49,395 nucleotides of DNA from Betaproteobacteria bacterium. Its GTDB lineage: Bacteria; Pseudomonadota; Gammaproteobacteria; Burkholderiales; SG8-39. The DNA lies in NCBI GenBank assembly GCA_947482825.1, contig CANKMT010000038.1, forward strand, positions 1 through 49,395, in the 5' to 3' direction. The notes under the pieces were generated by a model. That model had not been told where the DNA came from. It did no database searches and was given only the letters and a program-made list of their open reading frames with translations. Made by a program: the position numbers and the translations under genes. Shown here piece after piece: positions 7,743-16,900 of this stretch (positions are counted from its first letter, which is position 1; each line of letters begins with the position of its first letter).

Positions 7743-9106
7743 TTAGTAGTGGGATTCGGCAAACACGATGTGGCCGTCTTTCGCCGGCCAGTTCTGCACG
7801 GTCATCGCTTCATCGTTGAAGCGGGCCGGCACGGCGCGCAGCGGTGCTTCGGGAAGCAGCAACTTGCCGGTCGACACTCCCGGCACGCCCTGGTTGATTC
7901 CCGGCGGCACCTTGCCGTCGAGCGTGAATACGTCCCGGCCGTGGCCGAAATAGCCGCGCGGGCGCGTGATCGTGACGACGCTGCCGGCGGCCAGGTCGGA
8001 CTTGGCGATGTCCGCCGGGCGCACGTGGACGAGATTGCTCGATCGCGGGAAAGGCGAGCGATAGACATGCGTGATCGAGTGGCCCGGCGCAACAACGACG
8101 AATTCATAGTGAGTCTCGAGCCGCGCGTTGAATGGCCCCCACAGGCCGTCGGCGCCGGTTGTTTTCGCGTGTACTGCGGCACCGCGCCGCGCACCGGTGT
8201 TGCGATCGACTTCGTACACCTCCACTTTCGCCCCGGCCACCGGCAAATTGGTCGGCACCCCGCCCGGCATCCCGCTCACCTTGCCGTTGAGGACCGGCGG
8301 CTGCTCGGTCGCGATCGCCAGTTGAGCCGGCGCCCGGCCGGTGATGAAGCGGAACATTTCAGCGAAGGCAGGCGCATCGAATGAGGTTTCGCGGTGGTCG
8401 ATCCTCGGGATCACCACGTTTTCCGCCCCTTTCAGCTCGGGCCCGTCGAACCCCACGCCGGTAGCGCGTCCGGGGGCGCCGACGAAAGCCCCGTCGGGCT
8501 GCGCGAACTTGTCGTTGGTATCGCTGCGGCTGGTCATGAAGCGCACGCCCGGCACCACTTCGTTCGGGCCTGCGTTGAGCTGCATGAGGAACGCACCCTT
8601 GCCATTGAACTCGCTGCCGCGCGTCTGTTCCCAGTCGAAGACGCCATGGTTCGGGGTGCCCCCGAGGATCGCGTGCGACACCTTGGCCGCGCCGCCGCCG
8701 TTCTTGACGTAATTCCGGATCGCATTGCCGCCGCGCGAGTTGCCGATCAGGACCACCTTGTCGCGCCCGGTGAGCTTGCGCACTTCGTCCACCTTGGCGG
8801 CGAGCTCCTGCATTGCTTCGGCGGCCGAAGAGCGCAGCGGCTGCGGCTTGGCGTCATCGTTGCGCGCAAGCGGATGACGAAAGTCGATCGCGTGCAGCAG
8901 CGACCGGTCGTAGCCATTTATTACTGCGCTCCGCGAAAGTAGGGCCAGAGCGTCGTAGTCCACAGCGCCGCGGTGTCGCCATTGCCGTGCACGAACACGA
9001 TCGGCGGCTGCGACCCGCCCTCCGGGGGTAAGCCGGGAGGCAGCTGCGCGCAGGCGCCGAGGGCCAGAACGAGGAGGACAAAAAGGCGGCGTGACAACTG
9101 CAGCAT
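7743..9106 (-). pseudogene. Lipoprotein-type alpha/beta-hydrolase (esterase/lipase), split by a frameshift
   Basis: Translation from ATG 9106 (GGAG nearby) gives a lipoprotein signal (RRLFVLLVLALGAC, lipobox Cys) and the first hydrolase strand with the oxyanion motif IVFVHGNGD. The frame ends at tandem TAA codons (8918-8923) just after WPYFRGAQ. The protein clearly continues in another frame from NGYDRSLLHAIDFRHP, with nucleophile motif GNSRGG, to a C-terminal beta-rich region with a second domain (LPVAGAKVEVYEVD) and a stop at 7743. A net one-base loss or two-base gain near 8921-8935 explains this. As written no full protein is made. A sequencing or assembly error cannot be excluded, because the rest of the 454-codon frame shows no other damage. 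Intact, it would be an envelope-attached esterase or polyester hydrolase. Confidence 0.8.
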
Positions 9107-9360
9107 GGGATTCACTCCGTATTCGACTGGCGCGGCCGGCGGCAGTTTCTCCCTGCCCGCACATCCGGGCGGCGCCGCGAAGATGATACTTCGCGACTTG
9201 ACGCTGATGTAAGGGAATCCGTGCCCCGCGCGACCACCCAGAATGAACCAGGGACAAGGCGAGCCTTTTGATGAGCTGCGAGATTGCGCGGGAACGGCTT
9301 GCGCGCCGGCGACCAAAGCCATAGATTGCAGCGATCCGCACCACTTTCCGGTCGAACCGA

Positions 9361-9939
9361 ATGGCCAAGCAATCCCCGGGCACCCTCGACGCGCAGGACC
9401 TCGCCCGGCATCGTCCCCAGCTGCTCAAGTACGCAATGCTCCAGTTGCGCAATACCGCTCAGGCCGAGGACGCCGTGCAGGAAACGCTGCTCGCGGCGGT
9501 CCGAGGCGCGCAGACGTTTGCCGGCGGCTCGACGGTGCGCACCTGGCTGATCGGCATCCTCAAGCACAAGATCGTCGATTCGATGCGCAAGTCCGGCCGG
9601 GAGCAGAGCCTGGACGAGTACGAAACATCGCCCGACGACATGGATGCGATGTTCCAGCCCGACGGCCACTATGCCGAGCGGCCCGCGGACTGGGGCGACC
9701 CGGAGCAAGCCTTGTCCCGGCACCGGTTTTTCGAAGTCATGGAGCAATGCATGGAGAGCCTGCCCAAGACCACCGCGCAGGCTTTTGCCATGCGTGAAAT
9801 CATGGGCCTCGAGACCGGCTAAATCTGCGCCAACCTCTGCATAACGAATTCGAACTGCTGGGTCCTGCTCTACCGGGCGCGCATGAAATTGCGCGAATGC
9901 CTCGAAAAGAACTGGATCAAGGCGGGCGGCCGGTCATGA
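9361..9939 (+). pseudogene. ECF-like sigma-70 family factor interrupted by a nonsense codon
   Basis: The frame from ATG 9361 has region 2 (HRPQLLKYAMLQLRNTAQAEDAVQETLLAA, then FAGGSTVRTWLIGILKHKIVD) and the start of region 4 (LPKTTAQAFAMREIMGLETG). There a TAA (9820-9822) replaces the expected glutamate codon GAA. The same frame then continues as family sequence, ICANLCITNSNCWVLLYR then ARMKLREC, ending at TGA 9937-9939. Only one base change is needed to restore a 192-residue sigma factor. As read, the product lacks the helix-turn-helix that contacts the -35 element, so it should not direct promoter recognition. The anti-sigma gene follows with ATGA overlap. The start has no visible Shine-Dalgarno sequence. 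Confidence 0.88.
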
Positions 9940-10139
9940 AGCTCAGTTGCAAGGAGGCCAGCCGCCTGATGTCCGAAGGGCAAGACCGCGATCTCGCGTT
10001 CGGGCAGCGCGCCGCACTGCGCCTGCACTTGATGATCTGCACGGCGTGCTCGCGTGTAAAGACGCAATTCGCGTTCCTGCACCGCGCCGCGGGCGAATAT
10101 CCCGGCCCGGAGCCGGACGACGGCCCGCCAAAATCCTGA
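9936..10139 (+). CDS. Zinc-finger anti-sigma factor (zf-HC2 family), short
   Basis: A 67-residue protein starting at ATG 9936, overlapping the sigma-frame stop as ATGA. It carries the anti-sigma zinc motif with H31, C35 and C38 (HLMICTAC) plus an upstream cysteine (LSCKEAS, C5), the usual ligand set of ZAS domains. There is no membrane segment, so it is a soluble one-domain anti-sigma protein as commonly paired with this sigma subgroup. It would bind and hold its cognate sigma factor, possibly with redox control through the zinc ligands. Since the sigma gene is interrupted just before it, both its translation by coupling and its present role are doubtful. The gene itself looks intact. Confidence 0.85.
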   Translation: MKLSCKEASRLMSEGQDRDLAFGQRAALRLHLMICTACSRVKTQFAFLHRAAGEYPGPEPDDGPPKS

Positions 10140-10147
10140 GAGGATCC

Positions 10148-10843
10148 ATGGACATCAAGGCACTGACATTCGACACCGGCGGCACGATCCTCGACTGGCA
10201 TGCGGGCATCGGCGGGGCCTTCGCAGCCGCCGGCGCAAGACGCGGGCTGAGCGCGGACTGGCCGGCGATCACCAACGAATACCGGCGCCGCTCGCTCAAG
10301 GGCATCGTCGGGCAGGTCGATCCGGATTTCAATTTCGATGACGTGCATCGCACGATGCTCGATTCCGTCATCGCGGACTTCAGGCTCGAAGCGTTGACCG
10401 CCGGGGATCGCGATGCGATCTGGCGCACCTGGCACGACCTGGAGGCGTGGCCGGATTTTCCGGCAGCGCTGGCGCGGTTGCGGCGGCGCTACGTGGTCGC
10501 GTCCTTTACGCTGCTGACCACTTCGCTCGTCATCGACGTGTCGAAGAAGAACTCGATCGATTGGGACGCGATCATCTCGTGCGAGATGATCGGGACCTAC
10601 AAGACGCGGCCCGAGGCCTACCAGACGGCGGCCAAGTGGCTCCAGCTGGAGCCTGCGCAGATCCTCATGGTCGCCTGCCACAACTTCGACCTGAACGCCG
10701 CGCTGGCCTGCGGCTACAAGACTGCTTTCGTCAGGCGCCCGACGGAGTGGGGCGGCGAAGGCCCTCCGGACCCGGTCCCCAACCCGGCACACACGCTGGT
10801 GGTGGATACTTTCCCCGAACTCGCGGAGCGGCTCGGGGCCTAG
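10148..10843 (+). CDS. HAD-superfamily hydrolase, haloacid dehalogenase type II-like
   Basis: A 231-residue cytoplasmic protein from ATG 10148 with AGAGG five bases upstream. HAD motifs in order: motif I FDTGGTI with nucleophile Asp at residue 8; motif II VASFTLLTTS; motif III lysine in YKTRPEAY; motif IV ACHNFDLNAALACG with an acidic residue. The layout matches type II haloacid dehalogenases, which hydrolyse 2-haloacids through an aspartyl ester. Motif I is unusual: the position two after the nucleophile, Tyr in dehalogenases and Asp in phosphatases, is Gly. The substrate is therefore uncertain. It follows the anti-sigma gene by 8 bp, so read-through from the sigma locus is likely. Confidence 0.82.
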   Translation: MDIKALTFDTGGTILDWHAGIGGAFAAAGARRGLSADWPAITNEYRRRSLKGIVGQVDPDFNFDDVHRTMLDSVIADFRLEALTAGDRDAIWRTWHDLEAWPDFPAALARLRRRYVVASFTLLTTSLVIDVSKKNSIDWDAIISCEMIGTYKTRPEAYQTAAKWLQLEPAQILMVACHNFDLNAALACGYKTAFVRRPTEWGGEGPPDPVPNPAHTLVVDTFPELAERLGA

Positions 10844-10889
10844 GCGAAGAACAGCGGGAGGAGACCATCCCCGCCGGCCGGTGCGGCGC

Positions 10890-11213
10890 TCAGCGCTCCA
10901 GCAGGCCTTGCTTGTCGGTCACTTTGGACCAGTGGTCGGCGTCGGCCGGCGCGTCTTTGCGCTCGATGATCGGTTTCCAGAGCGGCGCCAGTTCGGCATT
11001 CAGCGCAATGAACGCTCTTTGAGTGTCCGGGACGTCGTCTTCGGCAAAGATCGCCTCGACCGGGCACTCCGGGACGCAAAGCGTGCAGTCGATGCACTCA
11101 TCCGGGTCGATGACCAGCATGTTCGGGCCCTCGCGGAAACAGTCCACGGGGCAGACGTCGACGCAGTCGGTGTACTTGCATTTGATGCAGGATTCGGTGA
11201 CGACAAAAGTCAT
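10890..11213 (-). CDS. fdxA: Seven-iron ferredoxin FdxA
   Basis: Small electron carrier of 107 residues with one [3Fe-4S] and one [4Fe-4S] cluster. Cysteines at 9, 12, 17, 21 and 25 ([17 protein letters not shown]) and at 40, 43, 46 and 50 ([11 protein letters not shown]) match the Azotobacter FdI/FdxA pattern. In that family C9, C17 and C50 hold the 3Fe cluster and C21, C40, C43 and C46 the 4Fe cluster. The C-terminal region ([18 protein letters not shown]) is also the family form. It is cytoplasmic and its redox partners are not shown by the context. It is divergent from trxA across about 150 bp and convergent with the HAD gene. Confidence 0.95.
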   Translation of the reverse strand: MTFVVTESCIKCKYTDCVDVCPVDCFREGPNMLVIDPDECIDCTLCVPECPVEAIFAEDDVPDTQRAFIALNAELAPLWKPIIERKDAPADADHWSKVTDKQGLLER

Positions 11214-11280
11214 ATTGGTCTGCAGCAGCTTCCGAGGCTGAGGGAAATTGGTTTATGAATCCACAGTTTAGCATGCACCC

Positions 11281-11308
11281 TTGCGTTCCCCGGGGTCGCC
11301 CCCATAAT
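11281..11308 (+). promoter_or_regulatory. Weak candidate promoter for trxA
   Basis: TTGCGT (11281-11286) and CATAAT (11303-11308) are separated by 16 bp, 56 bp upstream of the trxA start. This is the best sigma-70-like pair in the fdxA-trxA gap, but the spacing and match are modest. Confidence 0.35.
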
Positions 11309-11364
11309 TGCTTCCTGCGGCGACCCGCCCCAACGCCGCGCCCCCAATTCACTTCCGAGGAAAC

Positions 11365-11694
11365 ATGAGCAGTTCATCGATTCACCACGTGACCGACGCC
11401 AGTTTCGAGCCCGACGTCCTCAAATCCGACCTCCCCGTCTTGCTGGACTACTGGGCCGAGTGGTGCGGCCCCTGCAAATCGATCGCCCCGATCCTCGAAG
11501 AAGTCGCGAAGGACTACCAGGGCCGCCTCAAGATCGCCAAGATCAACGTCGACGAGAACCAGGCCGTGCCGGCAAAATTCGGCATCCGCGGGATCCCGAC
11601 GCTGATGCTCTTCAAGAATGGCAACGTCGAGGCCACCAAGGTCGGCGCCCTCTCGAAATCGCAGCTTACGGCGTTTCTTGACAGCAATATCTAA
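11365..11694 (+). CDS. trxA: Thioredoxin 1
   Basis: Cytoplasmic dithiol-disulfide oxidoreductase of 109 residues that reduces protein disulfides, including class I ribonucleotide reductase, whose genes are also in this window. The active site WCGPC is at 33-37, the buried Asp is in LLDYWAEW, and the cis-proline is in GIPTLMLF. Start ATG 11365 is preferred over upstream alternatives because GAGG lies four to five bases before it and the N-terminus ([18 protein letters not shown]) is typical. It precedes rho by 219 bp, an arrangement conserved in proteobacteria. Confidence 0.97.
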   Translation: MSSSSIHHVTDASFEPDVLKSDLPVLLDYWAEWCGPCKSIAPILEEVAKDYQGRLKIAKINVDENQAVPAKFGIRGIPTLMLFKNGNVEATKVGALSKSQLTAFLDSNI

Positions 11695-11719
11695 AGGTCT
11701 TAGGCTCAGGCACTGAGTT

Positions 11720-11760
11720 GCCGCGCCGCCAGAAGAGAGAAATCCCCCCTCCGGCGCGGC
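11720..11760 (+). promoter_or_regulatory. Stem-loop in the 219-bp trxA-rho leader
   Basis: GCCGCGCCG (11720-11728) and CGGCGCGGC (11752-11760) form a perfect 9-bp GC-rich stem around a 23-base purine-rich loop, 26 bases after the trxA stop and 153 bases before rho. No T-run follows, so it is not a classical terminator. The rest of the leader has no gene. In E. coli the rho leader is a site of Rho autoregulation; a similar role here is inference. Confidence 0.45.
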
Positions 11761-11913
11761 CAGTAAGACAGGTTTCAAGGCAAGACCCGCAGTCCCAAGC
11801 ATCGGCATCAGGCAGGTCCCAGCACCCCCGGCACCCGATGGCGGTGCAACCCCTCCGCGGCATTTCTTCTTCGTGCACTCTGCGTTCCACGCACCTTCCT
11901 TTCGGCGTTCGCC

Positions 11914-13173
<1,260 letters not shown>

Positions 13174-13190
13174 TCCTCGAAACCGGGGGT

Positions 13191-13219
13191 TTGCCTTAAC
13201 CTCCTGATTTACGTATAAT
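13191..13219 (+). promoter_or_regulatory. Sigma-70 promoter for rpmE2
   Basis: TTGCCT (13191-13196), an exact 17-bp spacer and a perfect TATAAT (13214-13219) lie 18 bp after the rho stop. Transcription would start near 13226, leaving an AT-rich leader of about 88 bases before the L31 start codon. This is one of the best promoter matches in the window. Confidence 0.75.
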
Positions 13220-13270
13220 TCGCGCCTCGATTTTCACCTTGGCCACGGCAAAATCGCGTGGCGACCAAAG

Positions 13271-13310
13271 CAAAAGAAAGCAAAAGAAAGCAAAAGGATT
13301 CAAAGGATTC
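13271..13310 (+). repeat. Decamer repeats in the L31 leader
   Basis: The unit CAAAAGAAAG occurs at 13271-13280 and 13281-13290, followed by the related CAAAAGGATT and CAAAGGATTC, giving four phased decamers without C-G pairing potential just upstream of the ribosome-binding site. This makes an unstructured purine-rich leader, perhaps a translation enhancer or a standby site. The function is inferred only. Confidence 0.6.
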
Positions 13311-13313
13311 CAA

Positions 13314-13589
13314 ATGAAGACCGCCGGCCACCCCGAATACAAGGACGTGATTTTCCTCGATACGAGCTGCAGTTTCTCGTTCATGACCCGCTCGTGCATC
13401 GACACCAAGGGTCGCGAGACCATGAAGTGGACCGACGGGAACGAGTACCCGCTGGTCAAGATCGAAATCTCGTCCGAATCGCATCCCTTCTACACGGGCA
13501 AGCAGAAAATCATCGATACCGCGGGCCGGATCGAGAAGTTCAAGCGTCGCTACGCGACCAAAGCGAAGACCGCCGAGCCCGCTGCCTGA
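13314..13589 (+). CDS. rpmE2: Ribosomal protein bL31, type B (zinc-free form)
   Basis: A 91-residue large-subunit ribosomal protein. It has the type B features [32 protein letters not shown] and [10 protein letters not shown], and lacks the CxxC zinc ribbon of type A L31; a single cysteine pair ([11 protein letters not shown]) is not in ligand spacing. In many bacteria the type B form is induced under zinc shortage by Zur, but in betaproteobacteria it is often the main copy after rho, as here. Start ATG 13314 has AAGGA seven bases upstream. It is monocistronic between a strong promoter and a strong terminator, consistent with high expression. Confidence 0.93.
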   Translation: MKTAGHPEYKDVIFLDTSCSFSFMTRSCIDTKGRETMKWTDGNEYPLVKIEISSESHPFYTGKQKIIDTAGRIEKFKRRYATKAKTAEPAA

Positions 13590-13610
13590 ATCGCGGCAAC
13601 TGCAAGACCA

Positions 13611-13650
13611 AAAGCCCCCGCGGCGTGAGTCCGGGGGCTTTTTCTTTTTC
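13611..13650 (+). terminator. Rho-independent terminator after rpmE2
   Basis: The stem GCCCCCG (13614-13620) / CGGGGGC (13632-13638) has an 11-base loop, is preceded by AAA, and is followed by TTTTTCTTTTT. It lies 24 bp after the L31 stop and is a textbook intrinsic terminator. Confidence 0.92.
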
Positions 13651-13686
13651 AAAACAAAAGCTTGGACTGACCTCTTGCGGGCCGGG

Positions 13687-13695
13687 TGCTAGAAT
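13687..13695 (+). promoter_or_regulatory. Candidate extended -10 promoter element for the glycosyltransferase-pgi operon
   Basis: TGCTAGAAT (13687-13695) is an extended -10 element (TGn plus TAGAAT) 71 bp before the glycosyltransferase start. No convincing -35 hexamer lies at 16-18 bp. Extended -10 promoters can work without one, so this remains a moderate proposal. Confidence 0.4.
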
Positions 13696-13766
13696 TGCCG
13701 GATGAAGCCGCAGCGGACTGACCTGCCCTCCCGCACCACGATCTGCTCGAGCCTGCCCTGAACCCC

Positions 13767-15392
13767 TTGCGTTTCCCGAGCCGCTCCCTGATCGCCTTGC
13801 CCCCGTCCTTCGGGTTGCTGAGCCTGCTGGTGCTCGCCTTCGTCCTGCCCGGCCTGTTCAACCATGATCCGTGGAAGTCATTCGACGCGATCGGGGTCGA
13901 AGTGGTCCACCAAATGCACTTGTCGGGCGACTGGCTCGTGCCTCGCGTGGCCGGTAAGCCCTGGCTGGAAGACCCGCCGTTCTTTCACTGGGTGTCGCTG
14001 ATCCTGGTGCGCCTTGCCTCGTTCGCGCTGCCGTTCCACGACGCCGTCCGGGCGGCAAGCGGCCTGATGGTGCTTGCGGCTTGCGGTTTCCTCTACGCAG
14101 CCGCCTGCGCGCCCCGGCAGGACGATGGGGACACGCGTTCGGAAGCGGCGACCGCGGTCCTCCTGCTGGTCGGGACCATCGGCCTGATGGTCCATGCGCA
14201 CGAAGCGATCACCGATCTTGCAACGCTGGCGGCATGCAGCGCGGCGTTCGCGGCGCTCATCCGCGCCGGCGAGCGGCCGGTGCTCATGGGACTCGCTTTC
14301 GGGGCGGCGCTCGGCATTGCATTCCTCTCGACCGGCTTCGTCACTGCGATCGGCATGATGCTCGGGGCGCTGGCGGCGACAGTAGCCTGCGCGCAGTGGC
14401 GCAACCGGCGCCACGCACTGTTCCTTGCCGTCGGCGCCGTCGTCGCGCTCGCGGTGGCGTCGAGCTGGCCCCTGGCCCTGCACGCGCATTCGCCGCAAGT
14501 CTTTTCGGCGTGGCTCGCGGGAGCGATCCGGCAACGCGGAGACTTCGGCGCGAATTTCGCCTACTTTCTCGAGATCTCTGCCTGGTTCCTGTGGCCGATG
14601 TGGCCGCTTGCGCTCTGGACACTGTGGGCAAAGCGCCGCGCGCTGCTCGAGCCGGGATTGTTTGCCCCGCTCGCGGCGTTCGTGTGCCTCTTCATCGGGG
14701 TCTCGCTGAGCGGCCCGCGGCAGGACATCAATCTCCTTGCCACGGTGCCGCCGCTCGTGCTCTTTTGCGCCCGGGGGCTGCCGGCACTACGCCGCGGCGC
14801 CGGCGCGGCCTTCGACTGGTTCGGCGTAATGACCTTCGGGTTCTTCGCTTTCCTGATCTGGGGCGGATACATCGCGATGATGACGGGCTGGCCGCCCAAG
14901 GTGGCGCGCAACTTCTCGAAGCTCGCGCCGGGCTTCGAGCCGCAGTTCGCCTGGCTGCCTTTTGTCACCGCATTGGCAATCACCTTGCTCTGGTTGCTGC
15001 TGGTGTTGCGCCTGGCGCCGGCGCCGTCTCGCAGCGCCACGCGATGGGCTGCGGGCGTCGTTCTGTTCTGGGGTACGTTCGCGACTTTGTGGATGCCTTG
15101 GGCCGACCATCTCAAGTCTTATCGCAGCGTCGCAATCCACCTCAAGGCCAACCTGCCGTTCGGCAGCCCGTGCATCGCCGGCCGCAATCTGGGCACGCCC
15201 CAACGCGCGGCGCTCAGCTACCATGCCGGGCTGCGCCTGGACGGTCCCGAATCCCTATGCAGGCTCATGGTCGTGCAGGGCTCGCCCAAGCACGAGCGAG
15301 ACGCGCCGGGCGCAGGCTGGTCCAAGGTCGCCGATGTCGGCCGGCCGGGCGACAAAGCCGAGCGCTTCAGGCTCTACCGGAAGGATCCATGA
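13767..15392 (+). CDS. GT39/ArnT-like integral membrane glycosyltransferase
   Basis: Polytopic inner-membrane protein of 541 residues resembling the ArnT/PMT (GT-C fold) group. After a first helix (LLSLLVLAFVLPGLF) comes the first periplasmic loop HDPWKSFDAIGVEV, with the acidic DE-type catalytic position, and PRVAGKPWLEDPPFFHWV, the pattern of lipid-linked sugar transferases such as ArnT. About ten further hydrophobic segments follow, then a soluble C-terminal domain. It would transfer a sugar from a polyprenyl carrier to lipid A or another envelope acceptor; the sugar is unknown. The TTG at 13767 is the most sensible start, but no Shine-Dalgarno sequence is seen; an in-frame CTG at 13758 is an alternative. 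It overlaps pgi by ATGA, so the two are translationally coupled. Confidence 0.8.
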   Translation: MRFPSRSLIALPPSFGLLSLLVLAFVLPGLFNHDPWKSFDAIGVEVVHQMHLSGDWLVPRVAGKPWLEDPPFFHWVSLILVRLASFALPFHDAVRAASGLMVLAACGFLYAAACAPRQDDGDTRSEAATAVLLLVGTIGLMVHAHEAITDLATLAACSAAFAALIRAGERPVLMGLAFGAALGIAFLSTGFVTAIGMMLGALAATVACAQWRNRRHALFLAVGAVVALAVASSWPLALHAHSPQVFSAWLAGAIRQRGDFGANFAYFLEISAWFLWPMWPLALWTLWAKRRALLEPGLFAPLAAFVCLFIGVSLSGPRQDINLLATVPPLVLFCARGLPALRRGAGAAFDWFGVMTFGFFAFLIWGGYIAMMTGWPPKVARNFSKLAPGFEPQFAWLPFVTALAITLLWLLLVLRLAPAPSRSATRWAAGVVLFWGTFATLWMPWADHLKSYRSVAIHLKANLPFGSPCIAGRNLGTPQRAALSYHAGLRLDGPESLCRLMVVQGSPKHERDAPGAGWSKVADVGRPGDKAERFRLYRKDP

Positions 15393-16888
15393 CCTCCCTC
15401 ACGCAAACCACCGCGTGGCGTGCGTTGCAGTCGCACGCCGCCGAACTGAGCGCGATCAAGCTCGGTCAGCTGATGGCCGAGCTGGCGCGTGAGGTTCATT
15501 GCACCGTGCGCGGCGCGGGGTTGACCTTCGACTGGTCGCGGCAGAAAGCCGGCCACGAAACCCTCGTCCTCCTGTCGCGCCTGGCGCAGCAGCAGGACTG
15601 GACCGGCTGGCGGACAAAGCTGTTCGCAGGCGACCCGGTGAACGTCACCGAGGACCGCGCTGCCTGGCACGTGGCGCTGCGGCGCGCGGCGTACGCGCCC
15701 GAAGAAGTCCGAAACTCGCTGACCGCCGCTCGAAGAATCGCCGAAGCGCTGCGCGGCGGGCACTGGAAGGGCGCGACCGGGAAAACCATCGCCCATGTCG
15801 TTCACATCGGCATTGGCGGCTCCGATCTCGGGCCGCGCATGGCCCTGGACGCGCTCGACGAGTTCCGCGACGCGGCGCTCAGGTTCGATTGCGTAGCCAA
15901 TGTCGATCCGGCCGACCTCGGTCGAGTCCTTGCGCGTTGCGATCCGGAGCGCACGCTTTTCGTGGTCGCTTCCAAGACCTTCACGACACAGGAAACGCTA
16001 TTGAACGCGACCGCCGCGAGGGACTGGCTGCTTGCCGGTTTGCCTTCGGGGGCCGCGCCCGGCGCACATTTCCTGGCCTCGACTGCCAACGTCGAAGCGG
16101 CAGTTGCGTTCGGGATCCTGCCGGACAACGTCCTGCCCAATTGGGACTGGGTCGGCGGCCGCTATTCGATCTGGTCGAGCGTGGGCGTGACGCTCATGCT
16201 TGCGATCGGGCCCGCGCGGTTCGACGAATTTCTCGCCGGCGCGGCCGAAGTCGACGCGCATTTCCTGTCGGCCCCGTTGGATAAGAATATTCCGGCGCTG
16301 ATGGCCCTGCTGGGTCTGTGGAACATCAACTTCCAGGGGGCGCCAACGCTCGCGGTGCTGCCCTACGCCCATTCGCTGGCGCAGTTCCCCGCCTACCTGC
16401 AGCAGCTCGAGATGGAGTCGAACGGCAAGTCGGTCAGTCGCGCCGGGGAGCCGCTCGACTACGCGACCGCGCCCGTCGTCTGGGGGGCGGCCGGCACCGT
16501 GGGACAGCATTCCTTCCACCAGCTGCTCCACCAGGGCACGGCGGCGGTGCCGGCCGATTTCATCGTCGTGCGCGAAGGGGCTTACGATCGCGAAAGGCAT
16601 GCGATCCTCGCTGCAAACGCCTACGCCCAGGCCGAGGCCCTGGCGCTCGGGCGCCATGAAGCGGCGCTCGAGCCCTGGCGCCGCTATCCGGGCGAGCGCC
16701 CCTCGTCGGTGATCGGCCTGGAGCGCGTCGATCCGCGCAATCTCGGGCGCCTGATTGCGCTGTACGAGCACAAGGTCTTCATGCAAGGCGTCCTCTGGGA
16801 CATCAACAGTTTCGACCAGTGGGGCGTCGAATACGGCAAGCAACTCGCGGCGCAGAGGCTTGCGCAGCCAACAGGCCACCAACCCTAA
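15389..16888 (+). CDS. pgi: Glucose-6-phosphate isomerase
   Basis: Cytoplasmic enzyme interconverting glucose-6-phosphate and fructose-6-phosphate. Its 499 residues are about 50 shorter than E. coli Pgi, a length seen in other bacterial Pgi proteins. Recognisable sites are HIGIGGSDLGPRMAL (sugar-phosphate binding), VVASKTFTTQETL, NWDWVGGRYSIWSSVGV (PGI signature 1 region), QLEMESNGKS with the catalytic Glu, GTVGQHSFHQLLHQG, and the C-terminal INSFDQWGVEYGKQLA with the catalytic Lys. Start ATG 15389 overlaps the glycosyltransferase stop. Coupling to a membrane glycosyltransferase suggests a shared need for hexose phosphate in envelope sugar supply, as inference. Confidence 0.96.
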   Translation: MTSLTQTTAWRALQSHAAELSAIKLGQLMAELAREVHCTVRGAGLTFDWSRQKAGHETLVLLSRLAQQQDWTGWRTKLFAGDPVNVTEDRAAWHVALRRAAYAPEEVRNSLTAARRIAEALRGGHWKGATGKTIAHVVHIGIGGSDLGPRMALDALDEFRDAALRFDCVANVDPADLGRVLARCDPERTLFVVASKTFTTQETLLNATAARDWLLAGLPSGAAPGAHFLASTANVEAAVAFGILPDNVLPNWDWVGGRYSIWSSVGVTLMLAIGPARFDEFLAGAAEVDAHFLSAPLDKNIPALMALLGLWNINFQGAPTLAVLPYAHSLAQFPAYLQQLEMESNGKSVSRAGEPLDYATAPVVWGAAGTVGQHSFHQLLHQGTAAVPADFIVVREGAYDRERHAILAANAYAQAEALALGRHEAALEPWRRYPGERPSSVIGLERVDPRNLGRLIALYEHKVFMQGVLWDINSFDQWGVEYGKQLAAQRLAQPTGHQP

Positions 16889-16900
16889 GGAGAGGCCCTC

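Noticed and set aside
13271..13310. Short tandem repeats as a possible CRISPR array
   Set aside because: Units of 10 bp without spacers or cas genes; they are a leader repeat.
13702..13761. A 19-codon leader peptide before the glycosyltransferase
   Set aside because: No Shine-Dalgarno sequence, no amino-acid run typical of attenuation, and it would start at or next to the predicted transcript start.
14081..15388. Upstream extension of the pgi frame through the glycosyltransferase gene
   Set aside because: The overlapped region has clear membrane-protein coding in the other frame, and pgi has a proper ATG with stop overlap at 15389.
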